Part shown: positions 12,875 to 25,500 of the stretch, piece after piece
Layout of the letters: each line of letters begins with the position of its first letter
Position numbering within the stretch: the stretch's first letter is position 1
Source of the DNA: Halichondria panicea
Taxonomy: Eukaryota > Porifera > Demospongiae > Suberitida > Halichondriidae
DNA: 64,000 bases
Direction: 5' to 3'
Assembly (NCBI RefSeq): GCF_963675165.1
Contig: NC_087378.1
Location: 891,001 to 955,000, forward strand
Position numbers and translations under genes: made by a program
The notes under the pieces: model-generated
What the model was told of the DNA's origin: nothing
The model's database searches: none
Seen by the model: only the letters and a program-made list of their open reading frames with translations

Positions 12875-15083
12875 TTATGTAGTGTCCATTTGTGAGTCTT
12901 TAGCTTCAGAGACTGATTCTTGTTCAGCTGTCTCCAGCCAGTCTACAATAGGTTTCATCTGTCGTAGAAACACAGCCTTGCCTTTAGCTAAATGGGCATC
13001 AGTATACCACTTGAGAATAGCTTGTTCAGTTATAACATCCTCTGCAGAAAACACACAACTAAATTAAAGAGTGTTCACAACACAAACTGAATCGAGCTTA
13101 CTGTTATAGAAGAGATAAACAATCTTGTAGAAGATTTTGGTCATGAGTGCATTATCGTAACAATAATCCTGCATCTTGACGAGTAGTGTGAGTTGTGGAG
13201 TGCCTTGTTCACAGAATGGCAAGAATGATGGACAGAAGCCCTACACAAGGTGGAGCAATCAACTTCTATACATGTAGACTTAGTGTCCCATACCTTGAGG
13301 TGCTTTAGGACTTGTTCCTTTGCTACATCTTCATTGTAACTCAGTTCAGCTGCATCCATGACACAGTTCCAAAGCTAAATGAGAGAAAGCCACAAATATA
13401 TACAAAAATCTTCAAGCGCATCAAACACAAGTGAAACACTCTGGTGTAGTTCGAATGAGTCGAACCTTTATAATAAGTACACAGAATAGAGCCAATAAAT
13501 CTTTAGGGCTTCACACACGATCATTTATTATTAGAGGAGCTTACCATCACAGTAATGTCTGAATCGGTAAGCAATTTATTCTGCTGATATTCTTGGCCAC
13601 ATTTGGCAATATCATCTGCCATTGACTTGATGTCCTCATCTCGAGCTAATACTTCATTAATTTCCTCTTGCAGTCTCTTACGCGACGCTGAACATTCTTG
13701 ATTTCTTCTAAACTTGACTAAATCTTCCAAACCCTCTTTTGTGAAATGATCGTCAAAATGAATAGCAGAACGCCTGGTAGATGGCAATAGTTCCTGTGAA
13801 AACATTAAGATAATTATCAATGGCGAGTACAACTAGGCTGTATGAACTTCAACTATAATTTTTCACGTTCAAATGTTGAGTAGTAAGAATTATACACTCA
13901 CTAAAAGTCTGCTGTCTAGAGCCTTTTTTCTGAGAGAGCTGCTGATGTGTCCAATTCCTTTCTCCTTAATCCAGGTCTGAAACATGACAGTGGAGAAGCT
14001 TAGACTGAGACCTTCCTTCACTATTGACTCAGTGCTGCATGGTGGAACAGTAACACATTGAGAGTACCAGCTGCGCTCCTGTTAGCACATTATTTCCAAA
14101 GACTGTAGGAGTAAATCCCCAGGAATACTACAACGAAATATATTTACAGGCTCTACTCTATCTGGAGCTCAAACTGCTTAAAAAGTGTCACAATCGATAA
14201 ACCCACAACACTTATTTTATGCACACATACGTTAGTAGACTGGCGATGACAGAGACAGGAAACAAAGACTCGGATATGCACAGAGCAGTGAAGATGGCCA
14301 GAGCACGCCTCTCATCATCTGTGAATGCTTTCAGAAACTTGAGTATTTTGAGCATCTCTTCCATCAGTGGCTTCTGCAGATACTTATACCTCTGCAGTGC
14401 TAGTTTGGTCAGTAACTGTGGAAGGAAATAGAATTGTCTTAAAAAGTGTCAAATGAGCCATTATAAGTATTTACTTAGATAACTGGTTTATAGCTTCCAC
14501 CAACCAACATGCTACATGTACCTACGTAGACTGTACACATACAGAAGTGTGTACAGGAAATACCTCAAGGAAGTTAATAGGAATGAAGTCAACACAATTG
14601 TAAATTAGACCACAAATATATAAAAGTACGAGTAACTCAACGGCTTACAATTGAATCGTACTACAGTGTACATGAATTCAGTTGTGTTATCACTAACCTG
14701 TACATGTACCCTAACTGCCTCCACCATGGGCTCACATGCGAACACACACACTTCTGCTCGTGGAACGGACATGATTTTGCCCCCAGGTGCTAAGAATCCA
14801 CCAGCAATCAAGACGTCAAACAAAGGCTCCGCATAACGTCTAGGATAGAGAGACACATGTGATCCTCAAAGTTGCTTCTAGAGCATCATCATACGTACCT
14901 ATAGTCCAGTAGACTTCCAGCCTGGTCCAAGTATTTAGCAATTTCCTCTATACTTCCATCTGTCTCGTTTATTCCAGTAATAAGTTGCTCAGCAAATGAG
15001 GTGGGGTCAAACTTAGTCCTCTCATCCCTTTTACGAGTCTTGAACTTCTCTCCTGCTAATGTGGGACGGTCTTTAGTGGCCAT
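12875..15083 (-). CDS. BZW1: eIF5-mimic protein (BZW1/BZW2, 5MP), W2-domain translation regulator
   Basis: Starts at 15083 with a basic leader and FKTRKRDERTKFDPTSFAEQ, then RRYAEPLFDVLIAGGFLAPG and KFLKAFTDDERRALAIFTA, all diagnostic of BZW/5MP. The C-terminal W2 (HEAT-like) domain is recognised from EQVLKHLKGF, YCYDNALMTKIFYKIVYLFY and ILKWYTDAHLAKGKAVFLRQ, ending EAKDSQMDTT at 12875. The family binds eIF2 and eIF3 in place of eIF5, lowering initiation and tightening start-codon choice. Length is close to the usual 419 aa. One gene stands for vertebrate BZW1 and BZW2, so the symbol is a family label. It lies 180 bp upstream of SYCP2 on the same strand and head-to-head with STIL. Confidence 0.93.
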
Positions 15084-15275
15084 CTTGTACTAGAGACTGA
15101 CCTCGTGTGCACTCACGTGTCAGGCTGCATTGGCTAAGGTTAAGTTGGTAAAGATCGCTTCTTTTAAATGTGATAAAGTCCACATGGAGCCATGGACACC
15201 AAAAGAAGAGCCTGTCTAAGTCTGAGAGAGTAGAGAAAGAATTGTAGAGAGATATTGAGATACAGTACTGAGGAG
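15084..15275. promoter_or_regulatory. Bidirectional promoter region, 5MP / STIL
   Basis: 192 bp between divergent start codons of a translation regulator and a centriole-assembly gene. It must serve both genes; 5' UTR of both is presumably included. Motif CACGTG lies just upstream of the 5MP start (15112-15120 region reads CTCACGTGTC), an E-box that could bind a bHLH factor. Role inferred from position. Confidence 0.45.
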
Positions 15276-18200
15276 ATGTCTGGCTGGCAGTTTTCATTTC
15301 CTCCCTCCAGGACTTGTCTCTGGTAAGTGGAATTGTAGATCTAGTTCCACCCAGTAATAATGAACACACTCACTTGAATACAGGGATGGGACTCCTCTGG
15401 ACTCTCCCTGTGAGCTCTACCTCACCAGGAACAGTTGGCTGCATATACGTATCTCAACTGCCACCCTCCAGTTGGCCGTACGCCATGCCAAGCAGAGTCG
15501 ACGAAAGATCTTTGACTGTTTTCTCATTGCCACAGCGTGGATCACTGAAGGTGCATTTTGTATCCACATAGAAATCAGTTATTATAATTAACTCCTTCCT
15601 CATTAAATCACGGTCTTTGTGTGTGGGTGTGTGTATCCTTTGACACCCCTCATTATAAAGTTATAGTCCACTTATCTTAGGGCTTGATTATTGAACCTGA
15701 GTAGTAATAATTAGATTTTGTGTATGCAATGCAGGTGAAGGTGTTGCCCTTGAAGTGGACAGGTTTGATCCGGGACGGCCTCTGTCTGGTGGGAGTGGCT
15801 TATCACCCACCACCCTCATCCCCGGTGATGTACCCATCTCCTCTCAAGTGAGTAAACTAGTAGGCCTGAGTCTTTGTTGCAATGTTAGGTGAAATACAGA
15901 GAAAATATTTACAAATAACCGTTAATTTCTAGAGGCTTTAAAATTGTACCTGATTTGAGCTAATTGCTGACATTTCTGTAATTATTCTCCCTTGGCTATT
16001 CTCATTGAAGGTTTATTCTTCTGTGCAGATTGCAGTCCAGTCTCACCCTGATGCCAAACACCTTACTCACAATCTGGAGACACTCAGACAGTCCATAGCC
16101 ACAGTGAAGCAGACGCTGACCTCTCACACCACCACCCTTGACCCCAGCCTCATATTATCATTGAGAATCCACTGCTCATGCTCAGAAAACGGGAGCCTTG
16201 ATGTGGAGTGTGCTTGTGTGTATCCGGGGGTGGTAATCGAGGCCACACCAATTCAGCCCATCACAATAGTGCAGACAGCCCTGGCGAGGAATTTGAGTGG
16301 TCCTCTGTCACTCTCTGCCATTCAGGGGAAGACCAAGCACGGCTATGTCACTATGGAGGCCTCTAGAAAACTCGTTTTGCTGTTGCACTCAGATCCCAAA
16401 TCAGCAACTCTACCGCTTGTTGGAGTGTAAGTGTATTGCTTAGAGGATACCCAGTACATGTATGTCTAAATTTGTATTGGCAGTCACACTCACATACATG
16501 TACAGTGTAGAGTGTAGTTGTTCAATACCTCGCTACCATTTTCCTGGCTTACTTTGAGTGGTCATAGTTATCATACAAAGTCATAATGAACTCTTGATAA
16601 TAATAATATTCTCATAGAGTTTTTGGATTTATTCTAGTTCTGTTTGTAGGTGGGTGAGTGGTGTGAGCTCTATCTACCATCCTGTGGTGTGGATGGCTTG
16701 TGTGATGTACGCCCACTCCACTGCCCTCACAGACCGTGTGTGGGGTGAGGGTGGGAGCTTTGTGACGCTCGTGTATTTACAAGGATCCACTACACCACTG
16801 TTCTCTCAGTGCATGTTGAAGGGTGGTGGGAGAGTAGACGAGTACGTGGAATTAGCCAATGGAGAGAATTCTCTACCAGTAAGTTGTTGCAAGCTAGACT
16901 TTGACTTAGCCTATGAAAGTTTGTCAGCTCTTGTCTTGTGTGAGATTAAATTAGCTCGGGCACTGTTGTTTGTTATACATGTAGTTTAATTGCTCTGATT
17001 GATTTTCACAGGAGACCTCAACTTCTGCTGTATTGTCGTTTGATCTGTACCCTGCACAAGAGTCGACAGCACTGTACACACTGTTGGAGACGGTGGCTAC
17101 CAGGTCAGAGGGCACCTCCTCTGGGCAGCAAACTAGCGTGTCATACGACCTTATGCCTCTCCCCTCCCCTCAGCCTACCCCTACACAGGTATAGCGTAAT
17201 GAGTGTTCAGCTTACATGTAGGAATAGGAGCTGGACAATATGAAGTCCTGAAAGAGTATGGCTGTGCTATCATATAATACTAGGACTACAGTATGTGTAA
17301 TACTGGGTATCCAGGGTTTATTGTTTATTTCAGGATATTTCCAAGATATTTCCAAGATAGGTAAAATAAACCCCAGATTTTAGGGGGGCATAATTCCCAT
17401 AACTTCAGTACCGTTGATCCAATGTCAAAATTTTATGATTTTCTGAAAGCTTAGAAAAATGATTATGTTTAAATTGAAAATTTGGTCAGAGCCTTAATTT
17501 GTCATTTTTCGGCCTTGGACCATGGGATGGCCAAATTGGCAAATATTTTTACCTCTCAAATATGTACTTTGATGACACCATTTAAAAGGTCTCTTTCTAA
17601 GCTTTCAGAAAATCGTTGATATTGGATCTACAGAATTCAAGTTTTGGTAGCTGAAAGAGTCCCCGAACCATTGATTAAACGAGGGGGGTTGTAGTTGCAT
17701 CTTTCAACGACTTTAGTACTGTTGATCCATGTCAACAGTTTCCAGGAAATTTATTTTTATTTTAGGGGGGGAGGGGGAAATGTTGATGAATTTAAAATTC
17801 CAAGAGGGGCAAACCAAATCCAAGGGGCTGTCAAAAGCCCCTCTAATTTCCCCTTGAAATTAACTCTGGTATCCTTATCACGTATACTTACAAATACATA
17901 TCGCGTATAAATTATATACAAACTGTAGGTACCCCCCAAGTTGGCCAGAGATAGTGATCTCTCTATGGTCTCTTGTCTGAGTCTCTCTGATGAAGGACAG
18001 TCATCGGTTGTACTCACTAGCCCTGTTACTTCCAATTCACATAATTCCTCGAGTCAACTAATGGATAACAAAGAAAACACACCGGCCGATCATCCAATAA
18101 CTGGTGGAAGCAACGAGGGAACCCCTACTAATCAGTCCCTAACGAGCAGTGGGAGTCAATCTGAAGAGAGTTTAATAGTGTTCCCTGACAAGCTGGGTTT

Positions 18201-20091
18201 TCAGATGACTCCACGTTCCATCGACACAAGGAGGCTATTGAAACAGCAGGAGATGCAATTGAGAGCTCTACAAGAACAGGTAACACATTTCATGTAGGAC
18301 ACAATATGCTGTTCTGAATCAGTGCATTGAATATAACACTTATGTATGAGCCAGAGTCTGTCTATACATGCTATGGACGCATCTACTTTAGATGTATTGT
18401 TGAATGTGTTGACTCTTATAAAGTGTTAACAAGTTTTGTCATTATTTTTTCTTCCAAAGGTGAACACACTGCTCCAAGCTCAGTCGCCTGCCTCCCAATC
18501 GCTTAACACTACTCCAAAGATGGAAGCCTCGACAAGCACCGGTGAGAGTCTCTACTGGCCGCATCATTCCTCCACACCATCACAGCCCTCCCTCTTCACA
18601 CCCACACGGTCCACCCACTCCACACCATCACAGCCTCACACCCGCACGAGCATGGAGAGAGAGGAGAGTATGTGCTCTAGCAATGTGTCCGGACTCAGTG
18701 TGGAAACTGCCACTAGTACTCTATCCCACAACGCCTCTGATATGCACCTTGATCTACAGAGCTACGGTATGTACATATACTATACCTTTGTACAGGTATA
18801 AACATATGGAAAGGTTACTGAGATGTTGACCAGCGTAGGCACAGTGTTATACATAATTTGAACCCAAAATAATGTTTCTCAATACATGTACCTCTACCCT
18901 CTAATAGCAACCTGTCAACTTTTTTCCCCCAGTCTAGGCCACTAATGTTACATCCCTCACAGCTCAGTCCCCGTCTCCTTCTCAATCTCACAGTTTTGGG
19001 GACAGTGCCAGTATGGTGGGTGAGCCACTACACAGGAACTCGCAACAGCTCTATCAAAACATGCTGGTAAAAACTTTCACTAGTTAGTTGCCTATGCTTT
19101 AAATATTGCACACATTTTGGACCCAATATAAATCCTCACTCCTTTTTTCCTCTCTCCACATGCAGTCAACTGTAAATGCTTTGCTGGATTATCAAGACAA
19201 TGACACTCCTTCAAGGGATCAAGCATCCTCGATACCAGTGTGTCACACTTCAACCCACCACTCAATCGTCTCAAACCAGGAGCAACAGGAAATTCCCCCG
19301 CACAGCTTTGCATCTTCCATTAGCAGTCAGTCTGTCAGCCAGTATTCATCACACAGCAGCTATAACATGCAAAACGTCCAAAGTTTGAACGAGCTGAGTA
19401 ACCTCTCAAATTCAACGACACAATCATCGCATGTTTCACATACATCGAGTACCCTCTCACATCAGGAATCCTCTATAGAACTTCCCTACCTCCATCCAGA
19501 TGTGCTGCAACAACATTACAGCACTGAGATCTCCTTACTACCTGTGCCGAGAATTGTGGGCCCTGTACCGAATAACAACTCAACTCTAGACACTGCTGCT
19601 GCATACCCGAGAAGTATGGCCAGCTCTGACACTACATTAGATGAGAACATGCAGCTGGCTGATATGATAGCCATGAAGTACCTTGGTGCAGTAGGGCCAC
19701 AGGACACTCGATATCGCTCCAGACAGCCACTCCTAGCTCAAGGCAAGCTGGCTGGTAGATGTACCTATCATAGCTACATGTAATACATTATTGTATGTTC
19801 AGTTTACACTGCTGTGATTTATACCCATTGATGCTTGTGAGTTAGTCACCAAATCTGTTATAGTGACCATTTTCTCAATGTTGTCTTGCAGGTGATGATA
19901 GTGCCCTGGATACAGACTCTGCTCACATGAGCATGGCTACTCAGCAGTACCTACAGCGACACCATCTCTTGGCCAGCAATGGAAGCAAGCCACCCCACAA
20001 CACACTCTACAAAGAGGCCACCCATACACAAGACTCACCAGACAATATTCTCAACATCAAAAGACTAAAACAATTGCCCAAACTCATATGA
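15276..20091 (+). CDS. STIL: SCL-interrupting locus protein (STIL/Ana2), centriole duplication factor
   Basis: Eleven exons: 15276-15322, 15384-15550, 15735-15847, 16029-16426, 16650-16878, 17012-17188, 17929-18279, 18460-18766, 18963-19066, 19166-19754 and 19892-20091, phases consistent. The conserved N-terminal region is clear: QFSFPPSRTCLWD, LAVRHAKQSRRKIFDCFLI, ALEVDRFDPGRP, TALARNLSGPLSLSAIQG, YVTMEASRKLVLLLHSDPKS and LPLVGVWVSGVSSIYHP. The central short coiled coil (LLKQQEMQLRALQEQVNTLL), which in vertebrates and flies binds PLK4, is followed by STGESLYW. A C-terminal STAN-like motif (LADMIAMKYLGAVG) binds SAS-6 in known members. The protein is a little under 900 aa, shorter than human STIL (about 1290) because the disordered middle is reduced. 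Confidence 0.93.
17390..17660. repeat. Inverted repeat in STIL intron 6
   Basis: The segment from about 17398 (CAGTACCGTTGATCCAATGT then TTTTCTGAAAGCTT) is found again inverted around 17599-17650 (AAGCTTTCAGAAAATCGTTG then ATTGGATCTACAG). A third, direct partial copy of the CTGTTGATCC part lies at about 17705-17735. It looks like a foldback element or its remains; the flanking intron is otherwise featureless. Confidence 0.5.
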
Positions 20092-20212
20092 ACCTATATA
20101 GATCTACATGTACTGTCATTATTTTGGTGTTTTCATTGAAATAATTGTCATATAAAAAACATCGTGATTAAATCAATCTACATCACATTATACATCCAAG
20201 TGTGTCCATTAA

Positions 20213-20420
20213 TTAGTCTGTTTTTCTGTTGCCATAGTAGATACATTGTAAGACCACTATTGTGTTGAGGATGAGAGAGACCAGGAAATTCAGAAACACT
20301 GCAGACAGAGAAACATGAGTGATTAGATTTGTGTACATGCAGTACTGCGTGTAATTATATATACCTTGAGCATCTTTTACTTCAACTAAAACAGTAAACA
20401 GCCTTGCTGCAAAGAAAAGG

Positions 20421-20478
<58 letters not shown>

Positions 20479-21376
20479 GTGTGTGTGTGTGTGTGGTATA
20501 ATTATGTACTTTCATTCACAGCAGCATGATCAATACACTGTATAATTATACAGACAAAGAATGTATCACCAGCTACAGCACGTACCTGCACAGCCATATG
20601 CAGCCAGTCCCCACATTAGTTTGCTCACATCACCCTGGGATTGTAGGCTCCTGATCTTCATGATCTGAATCAACTTGCTTCCAGCTGACAAGGGAAGAGC
20701 ACACAGCTGCACACAAATACACCATGATGATAGAATAAGGAATCTGTTATATTACACTTACCAATAGAATATAGAGGACATTAGCAGGGATTACCTTTAA
20801 GACAGCGCCAATACAAAACAAAAACAATCTTAAAAGTCAAGGAAACATAGCTACACGTTCTATAGGCTCAAACTTTTAACTGGCAACGATGCCCCTTATC
20901 AATAGCATTGTAGCATCATCATCTAGATAAGGATACAGAACTACATAGACAGCATTCTCTAGTGACCATTGTCGTCCATAGTACACTACACCAGCAATAA
21001 TCACAGCACCTATATAGAAGGTGTACAGTAGAGAAGTGATAAGTTTTGACGATATGTGTACATGCACTCACGCACTTTGCATAGCTAAGAGAATAGCTTC
21101 ACCATACGTCGATATATGAAAACCATGAAAGTATCCATACGAGCTTCCAATCAAGTATCTGAAGGCAAGTACACAACGTTATCCACACTCTCACAGTCCC
21201 TACTATTGGAATATGCTTTACCCTACAATTTCCATCCAGTATCCTCTAGCACTGAGTCCTTTACTTGCCTTGGAGGAAAATATGGCTATGATCTGTGGAA
21301 ACTTCATGCAGAAGCTTAGAGCAATCACTGAATAGCTCAGAGCTCTGCTAATGTATAGTGCAGCATCAGAATCCAT
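20213..21376 (-). CDS. SLC66A3: PQ-loop repeat membrane protein SLC66A3 (PQLC3)
   Basis: Starts at 21376 (MDSDAALYISRALSYS) and ends QCIYYGNRKTD at 20213. First PQ-loop: CMKFPQIIAIFSSKASKGLS, as in SLC66A3. Second: SAGSKLIQIMKIRSLQSQGD followed by a helix (KLMWGLAAYGCA) and ARLFTVLVEVKDAQVF. Later helices include VFLNFLVSLILNTIVVLQC. The small 7-helix PQ-loop fold places it among SWEET/KDEL-receptor-like carriers; human SLC66A3 is an intracellular membrane protein of unknown substrate, 202 aa, similar in length here. Its 3' end faces that of STIL at 121 bp. An intron holds a long GT microsatellite. Confidence 0.88.
20424..20496. repeat. (GT)n microsatellite in the last SLC66A3 intron
   Basis: About 73 bp of GT repeats with a single GC interruption, located between the exon ending in ARLFTVLVEV and its upstream neighbour. 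Likely length-variable between individuals. Confidence 0.9.
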
Positions 21377-21641
21377 GTTGGAATTATTAATGACTGTTCC
21401 TAATAGTGCACACTATCTGAACCTTCAGATAGTCGAGGGCGTTCTAATGATGAAAGATCAGCGCATGCGCATAATGCTTACCTTAACTACTCGTTTCGCC
21501 ATAAAGGCTAAAAAAAAAAAAAAAAAAATAATTACACAAACGTGAACCATAAAAAGGAGCTTAGATACATAACTTGCATTAAGCATTTTAGAGCAAACAC
21601 ATCTCCTATGTCCAGTGTGTTTATTGAAAATTGAAAAAAGA

Positions 21642-22034
21642 ATGGAAAGTAAAAATAGTGCAATAGACCCACTAGATAGTGCTGAGCCAAGGAAGCGATT
21701 AAACACTGGAGATGAGAGACGTCGAAACATATACAGAGAAAGAAGCAAAAGTCTAGGGATAGGAGTTCCAGCACCATTTTTAGACCCTGAAAACCTCAAA
21801 TTAGAAGCTGTAGCAAGCAAAGATCCTTTGGTTGTGATGCCAATATCGGAGTCAGTATCAGAGCTTGAAAAGACAAAACCTGCAAATGACTTCATCACAG
21901 CTGAGCCAAGAAAGCGCTTAAACACTGGTCCAGGTGATGAGAGACGTCGAAACAAGTTCAAGGAGAAAAGCAAGAACTTAGAGAAAGTGGTTTCAGCTCC
22001 TCCTTTCAACCAAGGTGAAGGTGGAACAACCTAA
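21642..22034 (+). CDS. Small basic protein with an internal repeat, unrecognised
   Basis: Single open exon of 130 aa, MESKNSAIDPLDS to GEGGTT. Two copies of a charged block, SAEPRKRLNTGDERRRN at about residues 12-28 and TAEPRKRLNTGPGDERRRN at about 84-102, each followed by a (R/K)E(R/K)SK.L motif and then VPAP or VSAPP. No signal peptide or membrane helix. I do not recognise a family. The reverse strand is also open (21458-22009), but its translation is a hydrophobic shadow of the same repeat. It lies 265 bp from the divergent SLC66A3 start; a poly-A run at 21510-21528 lies upstream. It could be a real lineage-specific gene or a chance open frame over a duplicated segment. Confidence 0.4.
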   Translation: MESKNSAIDPLDSAEPRKRLNTGDERRRNIYRERSKSLGIGVPAPFLDPENLKLEAVASKDPLVVMPISESVSELEKTKPANDFITAEPRKRLNTGPGDERRRNKFKEKSKNLEKVVSAPPFNQGEGGTT

Positions 22035-22199
22035 TACCTGTATACATGTAAATCTCTCTCTCAGTAAATTAATGTTTATAACCAATGTTGCACATACCTT
22101 ACATAAGAGCACAGTTTTGTATGCGTAGAATTATATGCAGACAAAAACAACTGAGACATGTAGGAAGTACAGTTATGATTGTCTACACGTTTCCTATGA

Positions 22200-22250
22200 T
22201 GTGATATGCTATGATATGATGCTATGATATGATGTGCTATGATAACATGT
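22200..22250. repeat. Short tandem repeat, CTATGATATGATG units
   Basis: Four imperfect units of the pattern GCTATGATATGAT directly left of the MITE at 22258. Simple-sequence repeat with no coding role. Confidence 0.7.
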
Positions 22251-22257
22251 TTCCAGG

Positions 22258-22432
22258 TACGGCATTATTAGAATGTTTGGTGCTCACAAAATAATTACTA
22301 TGCAAACTTTGATCAGTTCGCAAAAATAAAATCTAAACTGGTACACATGATCCTTGCCAGAATGCGTAAAGGGTCAAATTTTCTGCTGACTTGGCTCATT
22401 CGCAAAGGTTATTCAACTGCTAGAATACGGTA
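22258..22432. mobile_element. MITE, TACGGCATTATTAGAAT family
   Basis: Left end TACGGCATTATTAGAAT pairs with right end CTAGAATACGGTA. The interior segment GGGTCAAATTTTCTGCTGA next to TTGGCTCATTCGCAAAGG is shared with 46506-46724 and, inverted, with 4575-4680. About 175 bp, no ORF. It occupies the 3' spacer of ACOX A; the rest of 22035-22561 shows nothing more. Confidence 0.65.
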
Positions 22433-22561
22433 TTATGTTCGTTGATTTTAACAACTTGATAGATAGTAACATGTTCTAATATAAGAAAGTATAAAAATAA
22501 AAAGTTCACACACACAGTGAACAAAAACCTAAGAATGACACTCTTATCAATACTAAAATGT

Positions 22562-25500
22562 TCATAGTTTTGCTTTTGTTGGTTTCAACATCCCTTTTAG
22601 ATATTTCTCATAAACATCGTGTACCTGTGGACAGCAAACATTCATTAGCATGTAAATAATTTTTATCACTGAGGTATACCTTCTTCTTGTTTCTGGGTGC
22701 TCTCTGGGCCCACTTGTAGAGGTGTGTATAGACATCTCCATCATAGCGCCCGAGAGCAGAGTTGAGAATCTCATCTGGGAAGTCAAAGGCATCTACAAGA
22801 GGCACAGCTTCCTTCCTCACCGTGCTCAACAGAGAGTACAGTTGGTCTCTGGCTAGAGCAACTTGCTCACTGCTCATGTAGCCATCCTATGATATGGAAA
22901 TGGGGTAAAACACTAGAAAAATAATTGTAGCAGCTTACAGTCATGAACTCCCCAGAATACTTGGTGATTCCAAACACACCATAGAGAGCACACAGTGCGT
23001 CCATCATGGCTCTGTTGCTGCCAGTCAAGTCACTGGACTGGACAGCACTGTAGAATGACTTCAGCACAACGTAGTGACAGTGGGCCTATATATGAAAAAA
23101 TCATTGTATAAGTCTATAACCACACAATTAAACTATATATACCTACACCAAAGCTACAAATACAGAGCTCTTGAAACAATTGGTATTAAAGCTGTCACAA
23201 ATCAAAGTTAATCACAAATCAAAGTTAACTAGCAAGACACACTAAATGAAGGACAAACCTCACTTTAAATGCATTACTTACATTTGAAGCAGTAACCCAG
23301 TCACAAGTGGACAAATTCCAAGCATCAGATTGAGATAAACTACTTCTTTTTCCTTCAGTAAGTCTTAAAGAAGCTATGGCTACCATCCTAGAGAGGGGGG
23401 GGGGTGTAAGTTAGTCAATAAGAGACTTGAATCATTGACCCTCAGGTCAGAACATTATCGGCAGCATTTTAACAACGCAAAAAAAAAAGGAAACTTGCCC
23501 AATAAGGGACTTGAACCCTTGACCCTCAGATTAAAAGTCTGATGCTCTACCAACTGAGCTAACCGGGCAGCTACACTAGCAACACTACCTTCTGGCTCGC
23601 TGTCTGTATGCCTCCAGTAGGACGTGTGGATCAAGAAACTGTTGAGCAGTTCTCACAGGAGACCTCTTCTGAAAAGTGTAGTTAGAGGCAAGATAAGCCA
23701 CATTGTCTGCCAGCCCAGAGGAGGGAAGCTTTTGAGAGTACAGCTTGTTCAAGTATCTAAAAAGACAACAATGAACATTTTAACACTAACATTGATAATT
23801 ATACCTGGCTGTTTGCAGGTAGAGTACTGTGTTTTCTCCCTCGACTGTCATAGCTGGTGCATACCTCACAAATATGCTAGGTAGTCCACTGGCAAGAGAG
23901 TAGCCATGTCCACCACAGGCTAAACGACAGAGCTAGATGTATAACAACAAAAATATATAACGATACTATAGCAACCTTGAAAAATTAATACCTCTATGCC
24001 TTCACAACACGAGTAACTGCAGAAAGCTTTTAAACCAGAGCTGGTGGCATGAAGCTGCAAATATGGGAGTATTAACAATACTATCGTATAGCGGGTTATT
24101 TTCGTATAGTGGAAATTTTCGTATATTTTGCATTAAAACTAAGAAATTATTCTACCGCAATAAATTCCACGTCACTACAAATATTTAAAATACGAAATAT
24201 TTAAATGGGTAGTTTGTACGAAAATTTGCACCAACGAAGATTACCTGCTATATAGTATGAGTACAGACCTCGGGAAGAGAATCAAAGTTGCCATCCATAA
24301 TTTCCGACTGAATTTGATAGTACGTTCGCATCATGTCGATACCACTTATGTTGAGTGCATAAGCTGTGGCTATGAGTGGCAGTAGCTTGAGTTGTTGGGT
24401 TTGATAATCCATCACCTGCACTTCAGGGCCACTGAATTTTAGCAATTTTAATAATTTTAGCCATATTGAACATTATGACCCAAATGTACTCTTACCCGGT
24501 AGAAGACTCTCCCTGCCTGCGGACCACACTGTATCGAGTGGCAATGGTGACTGCTCTGGCTAGTCCTTGCCCAGACGAGACGACAATGCTGGACCTGACA
24601 CCCACCATGGTACCATAGGCTGCCTTGGCAACCGGTGGCTTCACAAACGTCCCATCTGGAAGAACCTATAGAAACAGCACAATTAATTTTGTGTGCACCA
24701 GAAAAGTTTACTATCTAACCTTTGAGTATTTCATGAACATTTGGTCTCGAGGAATGCGAACTTTGTCCATTCTCAAAAACCCATTGTCCATTCCAAAGAA
24801 TCCATACTTGGGTCCAATATCACCGACCTCAATTCCTATAGATTCGTACAGGTTTGTGACTATGTACGCTGGGAAAGTGTAATACTTGGTAGTGGAGTGT
24901 GGTCCTCCAAGCTCCTCAGCTGGACGATGAAGGTGTGGGGTCCACGATCAACTCCCTTGATGATCAGCCTTGCCACTACCACAGTATGAGTGGCCGTGTG
25001 TCCCACTAGGAGTGGGATAAGTCTATGATCACCTCACACTAGACACAACTCACATGTTCCAGACCACCATTTTGTGGCAGTGAGAGTAGGAGAGTCCAAA
25101 ACAAACTCCTGCCTTGAAGGGTCGTATGTAGCAATAGTCTCAAGCCCTCGAAGATAGGTGCCTAGGAAACAAACAACACATTACAATCAGTGTTGATAAA
25201 AGAAACATACCATGTCCAAGCTCAGTCTGTGCATAAGCACCGATGATCTTGTAGTCCTTTGCCAAAGGGAGCCATTTCTCCTGTTGCTCAGGAGTACCTT
25301 GTCCCTGGAGATTTGAAATAAACCATCAAACATTCTAAGGAAGTGAACCAGCTAACCTTGATCGTAGGGATGAACATATCCTGGTGTACGGAAATAGGCA
25401 GAACTTCTGTAATGGCTCTGGATTCATAAAAATCAACACACAATCAAAATACATAGACTATTAATCAAAATCCCCATATTAAACACACTTACCGCTTGAA

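Noticed and set aside
21458-22009. 183-codon minus-strand open frame opposite the small repeat protein
   Set aside because: Its product is Phe/Leu/Ser-rich with a poly-Phe tract from the poly-A run; the plus-strand reading has more protein-like composition.
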